Assembly (NCBI GenBank): GCA_947683425.1
Contig: CANTUQ010000058.1
Span: 15,625,501-15,689,500 of the forward strand
Reading direction: 5' to 3'
Length of the DNA: 64,000 bases
Source: Excoecaria cochinchinensis
Taxonomy: Eukaryota; Streptophyta; Magnoliopsida; Malpighiales; Euphorbiaceae
Shown: positions 34,762 to 45,764 of the stretch, one piece after another
Position numbering within the stretch: the first letter of the stretch is position 1
How the letters are laid out: every line of letters begins with the position of its first letter
Translations under genes and position numbers: made by a program
The notes under the pieces: generated by a model
What the model saw: the letters and a program-made list of their open reading frames with translations, nothing else
What the model was told of the DNA's origin: nothing
Databases searched by the model: none

Positions 34762-36060
34762 TGAAAATTTGGGTTTAATTCCTTATTCGAATGATTTTCT
34801 AACTAGATTTTCTAACTAGGCAATACTTTCATGTAGGTAATTCAATCTTATTTAAACCGCCTACTAAACCTTCTTTGACTAACTGACGCATTCAGTTTTG
34901 TCCAATATGGTTTATTGTAGCATGCCATAATTTCACATTATTCTCATAACAATGCGAAAAATAATAAATTAAAGGAAAATAGTCATGGTCCACATCCATA
35001 ACCAGAACCATAATAGAAATCATTCAAGCATAAGCATATACTGTCATCCCTAAAATAAAAATTGAAAACAAATTTCAATAAAGTAAGAACAGAACCTAAA
35101 TTTCATAACAAAGGTATCTCTATCCCTTGTTACATAGTCTATTGTTCTAAATCTATCACCCACAAATGATGAAATTCAGAACTAGATACATAAATTTTAC
35201 TCACTCTTGAGTCAAAATAGTGTATCTTTATAGGCACAATACAGTTTCTTTGCATAGTGTCCTTTTAGGCAATTGAAACATTTTACTCTTGAATTGTTTA
35301 CCTCATTTTTGCCTTAGGACCTTTTGTGATTCTATTTTTTTTAGTTTTCAGGCTCTCGAGCCTTTTCCTTATCTCTACTTTTGAAGTTTCTTTTGTTGTT
35401 CTAGTTAAAACTCATTCTACCAGAACAGGACTGTGCCACATGCACTATGGCATTGACCTTAGTCGCTGCCTTTTTCGATCCCTTTTAAGCTCCAAATGAT
35501 AAATAACATCCTTTTACGTTGTCCACATGAGTTAGTTGCATCCTTATATACTCCCAACTCTTGGATAAGGAACGGATAACAGTATGGACCTGCTGCTCGT
35601 TAGCCAACTTATAACTAAGTTCACTAAGCTTACTTATTCTTTTCTATCTCTCTTAGATGTTTCCGCATCGAATAATCAGACTTTTCTGATATGTATCAAA
35701 TTTGATTGTCAATGATCGGAGCTTATTCAGAGTCACATCTCTGAACTTCTCCTGCAAAACGATCCACGGATCCATTGCATTTTGATACTTGCGGAATTGC
35801 TTAGTGATGTAATCATCCTTTTGCACTTAGCAAGATGATTCGAGCAGTTGAATTTTGCTTTTTCATGCCACACAGGTATCTCGGTCCCGCCTATGCTGGG
35901 CTGTAGTGCCATCCTCAGGTTCAGCTATAACCGAACTTAAGGGTTCAAGAGCCTCTTGCTCTTCAAGCACACACTGGATCTTCGTATTTCAGATTTCATA
36001 ATTGTCACTCATTAAATGGTGATAATTGACTTGGAAGCAGTATCCATTAAGACATTTTGA
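34762..36060 (-). pseudogene. gag and protease remnants of copy B
   Basis: In minus-strand orientation: Gag-pre-integrase near 34950-34790, the protease stretch matching WVI(N/D)S near 35190-35110, zinc-knuckle/KR-rich segment near 35380-35250, and gag N-terminus ending near 36040 where the inverse of ATGGATACTGC is seen. All are broken by stops. Confidence 0.75.
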
Positions 36061-37239
36061 TCTCAAATGGAACAATATTGCACATATTTAAGGGAGATAA
36101 GGCAGCACATGCAATTTATTATGCACCTGAAATAATAACCTAGTAAAATTTTCTATTAGACTCAAATTCGAAAAAGGTTACTTATAGTATCCAATTACTC
36201 TCTAAGTCGTAATGTCCAACCTTATAGGTTAAAATTTTATGCGTAATAAATCTGAACTATTAGATTATCAAGTTCTCAAACTTATGAGGGGACTTTTATT
36301 AAGCATTTACTTAATAAGCATGCAATTATTTTACTCATAAAATATCGCAAAGCAATTAACAATTAAAATAAACTCATTTATTATAAAGTTAAATGCCATC
36401 ATGATAAGTGAATAAACACATTTATTTAACCAATAAATAAAATCCAAAAATTTTAAAATAAGACACTCATGTCAAATATCAATAGGAAACATAAATCCTA
36501 TTTAACAAAAATAAACGCCAACTCAAATTGACACTTATGTCAACTATTTTTGAAGTCCAGATTTCATAAAATCTTTTTAGTTTTTAGGATTATATCTTTG
36601 ACCGATTTTATCAATTCATCAAGCAACTCATAAGTCAATTGATGAAGCCATGGACGATGCACGCTCCGTCCATTTCTCAATACCATCATCGATTTTAGTG
36701 TTGCTTCTCAACACTTGCCCTTTTGGCAACTCTAACCAAAGTTCCATTTCTATACTCAGACCACCAATCCAAATGCACTCTTGCATTTGTTCTCACACAT
36801 TTGCTTTATGATGCACTATTGCATCAATATTTTTAGCTTAAATCTTCCTTTGCATTCTGATGTTACTTATAGATTGCACTCATACATTTCTTAAAGTAAC
36901 CTATGCGCAATTTAAGGAAGAACTAGTGTCCTTATTCAACATTTCTGTAACATAATACAGAAAATTTTTATATACTCATGTATAAATACACATGATTAAA
37001 ACACATTTCAATTATAAGTAAGGATAAAACTTCAAAAATTTTCCAAAATATTTTTAAAAATTTTCGAAAGCAGAAAACACATTTTCTACACATTTTTAAT
37101 ATTTTATTTTGAAATTAAACACATTTAAATATCAAAAATATACAATTTATTTTCTGGTCATTAAAAAATTTTGAAAACATGACAAAAAAATCAGAAATAA
37201 TTTTAAAAAATTATTTGACAAAAATTGGAGTTGAAAATG
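36061..37239 (-). other. AT-rich leader of copy B
   Basis: Untranslated segment between gag and the CACGTG block; similar to 201-1546 and 51000-52200. No gene seen. Confidence 0.5.
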
Positions 37240-37840
37240 TGGTCGGAGAACGCCGCACGCGCCGACAAGGGGGAGGAAGATGCACTCACGCGCCACACGC
37301 GCGCCTCCCTCTCGACCAGACACGTGTCAACATCACAGCATGCCACGTGTCCGATTCTTATTGGTCTACCTGGCACCCACGTGGCAGCCTAGTACACGTC
37401 ACCGCCACGTGGCATGACACTTATCATCCACGTGGCGGTGTGTTATTGGACCACATGTCATACATGACATGTCAGCATTGCCACGTGGCAGACCTTGGTC
37501 TGACACGTGGCAACCCTTGATTGGGCCACGTGGCACCCCCTGATTGGTCCACGTGTTCATTTGGTTGACACATCATCATGACACGTGGCATGACCACAGT
37601 CATCCACGTGTCCTACCCCGCATGTGCCACGTGGCATGGCCTATGCCATCCACGTGGCGCTCGACCATTGGGCCACGTGTCAACAGTGACATAATACTGC
37701 TGACAGGTGGCGACGCGCGTGTGAGCCACCACCCACGCACACGCGCCAAGCGTATGGTGGCGCGTGCAAGCCACGCGCCACCTTCCCGGCTGCTCTGGGT
37801 CTCCGGATTTCGGTCAGCCGAGAGTTTTTGGGGTCTGTGA
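37240..37840 (-). repeat. CACGTG-rich leader block of copy B
   Basis: By eye about fourteen CACGTG palindromes in roughly 370 bases (37320-37690), mostly in the form GCCACGTGGCA or TCCACGTGTC, with spacing of 20-30 bases. GC-rich in contrast to the rest of the element. CACGTG is the G-box core bound by plant bZIP and bHLH factors; whether it acts as promoter DNA or as structured leader RNA is open. Confidence 0.85.
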
Positions 37841-38082
37841 ATCCAATGGTAAGGTCAAAAATAAAAATTTCAATTTCTAGACTAGCATTTTAAATACTCA
37901 TGTTCGTCCCCTCGGGTTTCAGTGTACACATACACAAAATTGAGCCGAAATATACACGCATATATATTTTTCACACAAAAATTAAATTTTTTTGTTGTGT
38001 TCATTACATCCCAGATCTAATAATTTTACACATAAAATTTTTAGATCTATGTAGCCACATGCAAGGACGCAAAAACAATCTT

Positions 38083-38094
38083 GCTCTGATACCA
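38083..38094 (-). other. Primer binding site of copy B
   Basis: The minus strand reads TGGTATCAGAGC, the initiator tRNA-Met type, one base from the LTR end at 38096. Confidence 0.93.
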
Positions 38095-38095
38095 A

Positions 38096-38153
38096 TGAAG
38101 GATTTGAAAAATTATAGCGAATATAATTTATACGGAGGTAACATTAATAAATG
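38096..38153 (-). repeat. 5' LTR of copy B, proximal part
   Basis: TGAAGGATTTGAAAAATT up to AATAAATG, where the solo LTR is inserted; the rest is 40649-41028. Confidence 0.9.
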
Positions 38154-40643
38154 TGTAGACACCGGGTCCTGAGTCCGGCATAAAATGAAAATTGTGATTT
38201 TTTTTATCCTTGATTATTCCCTCTGAAAAAAAATGAAAAAAAATAATATATGTGATAATATATAAATATGTGTATGTGTAAAATTAATTAGTTAATGTTG
38301 TTAGTTAATCAATTAGTCAATATTATTGTATTAATTAAGATGCATGTAAAATTAAAGATTAATTAGTTAATTAATTAGTTAAAATGTAGAATGTTTAATT
38401 AATTAGATAAATTATATTTTAAGTAGATTAATTATATTAAGATGTAATTATATTATGTAATTGTTTAATTAAAATGTATGTAGGTGTGTTAATTTAATTA
38501 AGTTGTGTGTGTATGTATTAATTAAAGGAGAGGAGGGAATTATGGAGGAGGAAATGACCATTGTACCCTTAACCCTAATTTGAGGGTGTATAAAAAGAAA
38601 AGAATGAGAAAAGAGAAGGGGGCTCGGCAGATCAAGAGAGAAGAGAAAGAAAGAGCCAAGGAAGAGAGAAAGAAAAAGAAAAGAAAAGGAAAAGAAAAAA
38701 AAGAGAAAGGAAGGAGAGAGCAGGGCCAAGTGAGGGACAGCCAACGGGAAACGCAAGCCACCGGAGAGGGAAAGAGGAAGAAAGAAAGGGGAAGGAGGCG
38801 TCGCCTCCGCCGGCCAACTCCGGCCACCGACCGCCATACGCGCTCCGCCACGGTGGAGAGCAGACCCAGATGCATCGGAAGGCGGTCTCCGATAAGCCAT
38901 CAGCGCCGGCGTGGAGGAGATCGGCGAGGAGGAACAGAGACGACGCAAAGGAGAAAAGAGGAAGAAGAAAGAGAGGCAGCCCCGGCCACCTGCGGCGGAG
39001 AGGGAGGTCACGCATGGCGACGCTACCGTCAGGGCGTCGGGGCGCATCTTCCGACGGTCGACCGCCACCGCCACTCGCCGGGGAAGATCAGATCGGAGGA
39101 GAATGGCGGAAGTGAGGCAAGGATGCTCAGACGCGATTTTCGGCCAGATCTGGCGGCATTCAGGCGCGTGGCCACCGGCGCTGGACTCCCGACGACGCGA
39201 TCTACGAGGCGGCGATGGAGGTGTCGTCAACTGCCGCTCCGGCGAGGCTCCGGTGAGGTAAATTCCATTTCCCTCCTTATTTTTATTATTATTATTATTA
39301 TTATAATAATAATAATTATTATTATATATTTATTTAATTTCTGTTATTATTATTAATTAATTATTTATTATTATTATTATTATTAATATTTATTTATAAT
39401 TCTGTTTTTATTATTTCTATTATTTTATTTAATATTTATTATTATGTTTTAATGTTATTTTATTATTTATTATTATTATTATTTACTATTATTGTTATTA
39501 TTATTATTATTATATTTATTTAATTTCTGATTTATTAATATTATTGTTATTATTATTATTATTATTATATTTATTCATTATTCTGATTTATTATTATTAT
39601 TTATTATTGTTATTATTTATATTTATTTAATAGTATTATTATAATTATTATTATTATTATTATTGATGTTATTATTATTATTGTCTAATTTGTGTTAATG
39701 TTATGTTGATGTTATTATTTAATTGATTTGTGATTATTTAATTTTATGTTTTAATATTATTATTATTATTATTATCATTATTGATTATTGTTATTAATAT
39801 TGCTATTTGTTTATGCAATTATTTATGTATTCATTTATTTATTTATTTAGAGATATGTAATTACTATTTTAATGAATTTTATGTATTTGTGGTCTGTAAT
39901 AATAAAATGATTTTCAACTGCTCTTAAAAAGAACCACCACACAAATGTTTTCTACCAAAAAGAATGTTTGTTAAATAAAATTGGACCAATGTCCTATCTT
40001 ACCCAATAAAACCATCACATAAAAATTGTTTTCCATAATGAATGCATGCGAGGACCAATGTCCTCATTGTTAATGAATAACCCGTTTTATGCATGTATTG
40101 CACATTTACAAACGAGGGTTGTATTCTGCGCTTAGTATTATTGTAAATTTATTTCATGTTTTAATGCTATTTTATTTTATGCTCTTAAAAGGATGAATGC
40201 GCTTTAATTTGAATTGTATCGTGTGGAGAGAGAGCGAATCAATGACAATTAAAATTTGATCATAAATTAATCGAGATAGAAATAGATGAGAAATCCCGAA
40301 CCCAGCTCTGGTCTTTGGACTCGAGAGGCTAGAGGTTACCCTCCAAGACACCTCTTGGGTCACGAGGCTTTAGAGTTAATCCTAGGCTCCTTAGGGCGAG
40401 AGGTTTACCTTCCAAGACCCCTTTGGCTGGCCCAAAATGGATACTAAGCGCAGTCTTAGGCTCTCCGAGGTGAGAGAAACTTTCCCAATGTTCTATTGGG
40501 TGGCGACTCCATGAAACCTCCTTGTTGCCCAACATAGACGCACTTGCAATTTATTGCAAGCTGTCAACGGACCCACAATTGCCCCGATCGCCCTCGAGCG
40601 GGCGGTCAGAAAGGGCGGCCGCGGGGATTCGGCGCGCGTCACA
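38154..40643 (+). mobile_element. Solo LTR of a long-LTR Ty3/gypsy element (copy 1)
   Basis: Starts TGTAGACACCGGGTCC and ends GGCGCGCGTCACA, with flanks AAATG (38149-38153) and AAATA (40644-40648), a 5-bp duplication with one change. Length 2490 bp, no internal terminal repeat and no coding domain. The 3' part (CCAATGTTCTATTGGGTGGCGACTCC) is like the ends of Tat/Ogre-type LTRs. A purine-rich block (38580-39120) carries long frames on both strands that look compositional. (ATT)n repeats fill 39281-39800. Confidence 0.75.
39281..39800. repeat. (ATT)n-rich region
   Basis: Interrupted ATT/TTA trinucleotide runs over about 500 bases inside the solo LTR. Confidence 0.9.
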
Positions 40644-40648
40644 AAATA

Positions 40649-41028
40649 GTACCTACCTCTTGTAGCGCAGAAACTCATTGCGAAAGCGTTTACAAGGATT
40701 CCGTTTATTTTTGGTCATTGGCCTGGCTTTTATCCACATGCGGGATAACAACAGCTATTCCACAATCTAAAAGCCCCTAAAAGATTAAGACAAAAAACAA
40801 GCGTGAGTGGGAACGAGCAGCCTTGCGGCGTATACGTTTTCTCGTTACCAAATACTGAGGACCTCACCTCTATTTATAGAGATCCTAAAAGCTAGAGCCC
40901 TAACTCTAGTTTAACTCAGATTCTTTCTGAGATAGCATTTGGTAATTCTAATTAGATTAAATAACTCAATTTAATCTGGATTATAACTCAATCCATTATA
41001 GAGTCATGGGCGTATCCCAACTCTATCA
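40649..41028 (-). repeat. 5' LTR of copy B, distal part
   Basis: GTACCTACCTCTTGTAGCGC to CAACTCTATCA; contains the TATA inverse at about 40871-40878. Together with 38096-38153 it makes a 438-bp LTR. Confidence 0.9.
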
Positions 41029-41033
41029 GGTAA

Positions 41034-41116
41034 TTTTAATCAGATTAAATAACTCAATTTAATTTGGATTGGAACTCAATGCATTATAGAGTCATGAGCG
41101 TATCCCAATTCTATCA
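41034..41116 (-). repeat. 3' LTR of copy D, proximal part
   Basis: Resumes after the GGTAA duplication (41029-41033) and ends CCCAATTCTATCA, followed by the polypurine inverse TCTCCCACTCGCACA. Confidence 0.9.
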
Positions 41117-41750
41117 TCTCCCACTCGCACATGACGGAACGCATTCCAGTCTTAATCTTCAGTTATACTGGCAAATAAATTGTGTGACCAGCATACCTCG
41201 AGAGCATTGTTAAGGATATATAGCGTCTCGAAAAATAAGATCCTCCTTTTCACATATGCCTAACCCTAGATTGCCTTCTCACATTCATTGTTTTAACTCA
41301 TGATCTCATAAAACAATTTTCGTGTTCACTATTATGTCTCTACTCATAGAAACTATAATAGGCATGCCGGTGAACCATGAAACATTATGAAAGTGATCAA
41401 AAGGTTATCTTCCCCTCTTACTATATGCCATCCATCATGATTCAACTCGCTTTTCTAGTTAGATCTTTCAGGCCTAAATTTTTTCCGGACCACTTGAAAA
41501 CTAACTAAGCTAGCCACATTGAACCATATTTCAGGGATAAGTTAAGGGTTGTAAGGGTTGAAATATAAATAGGGTCTCAAAATAGGGAAGTTGAGATCAT
41601 TAATATAATTAAATTCCTATCTCTTTGGTCACATAAACACACATGGTATAAAACATGTGTTATGGTATTTTTTTCATTCCTTAAAGGAGCGCACATCTCA
41701 CATTTTAATAATGTGTATATCAAACACCATACAAAAGCGTAAGGTTGCGA

Positions 41751-43977
41751 TAGGGGTGTACACGGTTCTGGATCTTCCTGTACCGAACCGAAATACCGGA
41801 TAAAAAGATCTAGAACCGAATTGTACCGTTGACTTTTTTGACTAAAACTGAACCAAATTGTACTGTTGACTTTTTAATTAGAACCGAATCGAATTGTACT
41901 CGAACCGAATCGAGAACCGTATTGAACCGTGCTGAACTGTTCTATACAAAATTGGACCGAAATAACCGATATTTATTAATTATTATATATAATATTAGTA
42001 ATTTATATATAAATAGTATTTATAATTTCTATTATATCGTTATTATATAAATTTAACTTCATAATTATTTGTATTTTTTTGAAACTTTCATAATTATTTG
42101 TATTAAATATTTTAATGTACGAAATTAATATAATAAATAGTTAATAAATTAAAATAAATATTTTGATTATTTATAAAATAAATTTAATTATCATATCTAT
42201 ATGAATATGCAATTAAAATAACTTGTATTTAATTTAATTTACGTTTAATGTTACTTAAGTACTATATAATTTTTCATTTTGTACAAATATTTATATACAC
42301 ACACAAATATAATTATTATATCAATTAAATTTTACTAATTAATGTAATTATATGAGTATACAATCATTTTACCAATTAATTTCATTTACTTTTAATATCA
42401 CTCAACTAGTATTTATCTATTGTAAGTTAATAATTTAATTATATATAATTAAATTTTACTAATTAATATAACTATATAACTATATAATCATCTTATTAAT
42501 TAACTTCATTTATTTTTAGTATCACTCAACTAGTACTCATATATATTTTTGTACAATACCTATATGAATAATTGAGCATATAAATTAATAATATAATTAT
42601 ATATAATAATTATTATATATAATGAAATTTACCAATTCAATTCATATAATTATATAAATATATAATCACATTACCAAATAATTTCATTTGTTTTTAGTAT
42701 CACTCAATTAATACTTATTTATTTTGGCACAATATTTATATGAGTAATTGAGTTGTAACTTAATAATTTAATTATATATAATTAAATTTTCCTAATTCGT
42801 ATTTAATTTAATTTAACTTTAATGTTACTCCACCACTACTTATTTTTTTTTTTTGTACAAATATTTGTATACACAATCACTTTACCAATTAATTTTATTT
42901 ACTTTTAATACTACTTTTACATTCACCCTTATAGTTATTAATTATAATATTAATTAATAATCTTTTAACTATTAAGTCAAATTTAATAAAATTGAGAATA
43001 ATAACTGAGCCAAGTTAAATTTAATAAAATTGAGTCTACATTTGGGCTTTCGTTTTTCAATTTGAAGTTTTAGGGGTATTATTGTAATTTTTTTATTTTT
43101 TTTCATAAAAATTGTTTGTTACCTTAGTTTAGAGAGCACTTTTCAACTTGAAATAAAATTATTTTGTTTTGAGATATTTACGCTGCATCAGAATCCAACC
43201 GATTTTTTTTATATGTTATTATATATATATATATAAGAAAATAAAATTAAAAAAAAAGCTAAATTGTGCCTTCCTCTTCCTCTCCTGTCTCGAAATCGTG
43301 TCAAGCCCCATAATTTTTCCTATTTTTTTCGTTGGTTTTAGGTTATATTTGCATTTCATCTTTCTCGTCGCTGCCACTATAATCTTCGCGGCTACATCTA
43401 AAGGTAAGGATAAATCACACACAACTTTTGGTTTTATAGTATTCATTAATAGTACGTTATTAGTTAGTTGAAAATTTGATCAATAGGCTTGTACATAAAC
43501 TTTAATTAGGATGATCATTAGGGATAAATTACCAATTAATTTTATTAAATATTAGGATTTTAGGAAATTTATTGAAACAATTTATCTCGAATTTAAAATT
43601 TCATCTAGAGTGACTATTGTTAAAATATGTTTTTCTTTATTCATAAAGGATAGGGATAAATTAAAATATATTTTTTTAAAATTGAATGCAAAATTGTATA
43701 TATTTATTGAGATATTTTAATTATATTTGTATTTATTATTGTGTATATTTATATTATAAATTTTTAAAAATATTGAATTATCTGAAATACCGTATTGTAT
43801 TGTCTTGTTTTGTTTTGTACCGAAAGAACCGAATAACCGAATTGAACTGTACTGAAAATTATAAGAACCGTATTGAACTATACTGAAATTAATAACAACC
43901 GAACTGTACCGAAATTTATAAGAACCGAAATTTCAATACAATACGGAGATTTGTAAAGGACCGAACTGTGTACACCC
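41751..43977. mobile_element. Non-autonomous hAT element (hAT-3) in copy D
   Basis: Begins TAGGGGTGTACACGGTTC and ends GAACTGTGTACACCC, inverse ends with many GAACCGAA words inside both. Compared with copy B (GCGATGCACCGAA), the element sits between GCGA and ACCGAA, so about three target bases are lost and no 8-bp duplication remains. No transposase. Irregular AT-rich repeats with TATCACTCAACTAGTA-like words recur at 42247-42960. Confidence 0.8.
42240..42960. repeat. Irregular AT-rich tandem repeats in hAT-3
   Basis: A diverged unit containing TTTTAATATCACTCAACTAGTA, AATTTAATTATATATAATTAA and TTTGTACAAATATTT-like blocks recurs at least five times at uneven spacing (about 80-180 bases). Confidence 0.6.
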
Positions 43978-44469
43978 ACCGAAGCATCTAACTTTAGCCC
44001 GCTTACTTAAGGACTACTTCTGGCTTTTTAGACAGAACATGGTAGTTACGTATAACTAGCCATCGGATTCCATACAATCCTTATTTTGGATCTCAATCCA
44101 AGCATACAACTTTATGTATGTCTTTATCTCGTACCTTAACAAGACTCATCTTATAATTTCTGTAAGACGGCACTTTTATTTTGAACAGGCTCTCAAGCAT
44201 TCTCATATGTTCAAAATCACCTCATCTTAGTCTTTGCCAACTCATTAATAAAACTAAGGTAAACACCCTTGTGAGTGGGCTACTTCTCTATCCGACATGC
44301 TCAATCTCATATAAATAACAGTAAATGTTTACACATAAACATTCACACTCATGTATTGCCGACAATAAACTTTAGTTATTATTCACAAATAATAACGTTA
44401 AGGGATTATATAAAATATAACAGTACCAATTAAATTCTACGCAAACCTCGAAATCTAATGTGTTTCTCA

Positions 44470-45720
44470 AAACACATATCTCATTATAGATTTACTCAAT
44501 AGATCTGCATGCGTAGAAACGTACTGTAATTTCACTTCTCCTCGTGCAATAATATTTCTCATGTATTAGTACTTAATGTTAATATGCTTAGCTCTACTAT
44601 AAGCTATTAACGATTGACTATCACTATAGACTGTCACTGATACCTTTGAGATAGTTACTCTTAAATGGCTCACAAACCATTTAAACCAAATTGTCTCCTT
44701 TACTGCAATTGAGGAAGTGACAAATTCAACTTTCACTATTGATAGGACTGCACAGATTTATTTCTTGTTACTCCACAAGATGGCACTCTTGCTAACCAAG
44801 AATTTAAACCTGAGATGGATTTCCTCTCATCCACATCTCCTGCCCGATCAACGTTTCTATATTCTCTCAATGCAGATCATTTTCTTGATAATAGAGAGAA
44901 TATTCTGCAATACTTTTAAGGTATCTAAATATCTTTTTAATTGCTTCCAATGTGCTTTGCCTGGGTTAGATTGATATCTATTTACCATACCCATTGCATA
45001 GCATATATCATATCTTTTATACAACACTGCATACATAAGACTACCCATGACACTGGCATATAGAACGTTCCTTATACGTTCTTTTTGCTAGCATATTGGG
45101 ACATGCATCTTTGCTAAGAAATTGATTTTTGGCAATGGGGTTATCTATAGATTTATAGTTTTGCATATTAAATCGTTTGAGATTTTTGTTGATATATTTC
45201 TCTTGAGAAGCAGACAATAATTTTCTCAAACATTCTCTTGAAATCTTAACTTCAAGAATGTAATATGCATGACTCATATCCTTTGTCTCAAAGTTGGACA
45301 ATAACCAATCTTTGATTTCATTTACGTACCATTTATCATTTTCAGTTTTAAGTATATCGTCTATAAACAATGCCAAAATGACAAATTCACTTTCAGATCT
45401 TTTACTATGAACACAATGACCTTCATCAATCATATTGAACACATTCATTATGATTGTATGATGAAGTCTCAAGTACCATTGTGTTGAAGACTGTTTAAGA
45501 CAATATATTGAACTCATAAATTAGAAAACCTTATGTTTGCTGCCCTTTTCGATGAAACATTTTATTTGTTCCATCCAATTCTCCATTGAGAAAATCAGTA
45601 TTTTCATCAATTTGATGAAACTCTAGGTCCAAACTCGTCACTATGGCCAGAATTAACCTTATATACGTAAATCTTACAATAGATAAGAAAGTCTACTCAT
45701 AGTCAATCTTTTCCTATTGT
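44470..45720 (-). pseudogene. RT and RNase H remnants of copy D
   Basis: RT is at 45517-45230 with MSSIYCLKQSSTQWYL and ALFIDDILKTENDKWYV; the catalytic YVDD has become FIDD. The connection region is at 45048-44857 (GSLMYAVLYKRYDICYAM). RNase H remains lie at about 44780-44560. Frames are broken repeatedly. pol continues upstream beyond the solo LTR. Confidence 0.85.
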
Positions 45721-45764
45721 ATGAATCCCTTAGCGATTAGCCGAGTCTTATATCTTTCAATACC

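Larger units (their letters stand above)
29362..41028 (-). mobile_element. Ty1/copia retrotransposon copy B, nested in the LTR of copy D
   Basis: Boundaries TGAAGGATTT (29362) and ACTCTATCA (41028); target duplication GGTAA at 29357-29361 and 41029-41033. Minus-strand order: 5' LTR (41028-40649 and 38153-38096), primer site, leader, gag, protease, integrase, RT, RNase H, 3' LTR (29798-29362). It contains a hAT (32177-33462) and a solo LTR (38154-40643). Net length is about 7.9 kb, equal to copy D. The two LTRs differ by several percent. Confidence 0.92.

Noticed and set aside
37179..37840. Open frames in the CACGTG-rich leader, also at 52421-52829
   Set aside because: The repeats avoid stops by composition; residues simply follow the repeat unit and the frames are not conserved between copies B and D.
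38580..39356. Long plus-strand frame of 258 codons (Lys/Arg/Glu-rich) and a 253-codon frame opposite
   Set aside because: Both arise from purine-rich composition in a solo LTR; no domain, no conserved motif, and both strands are equally open.
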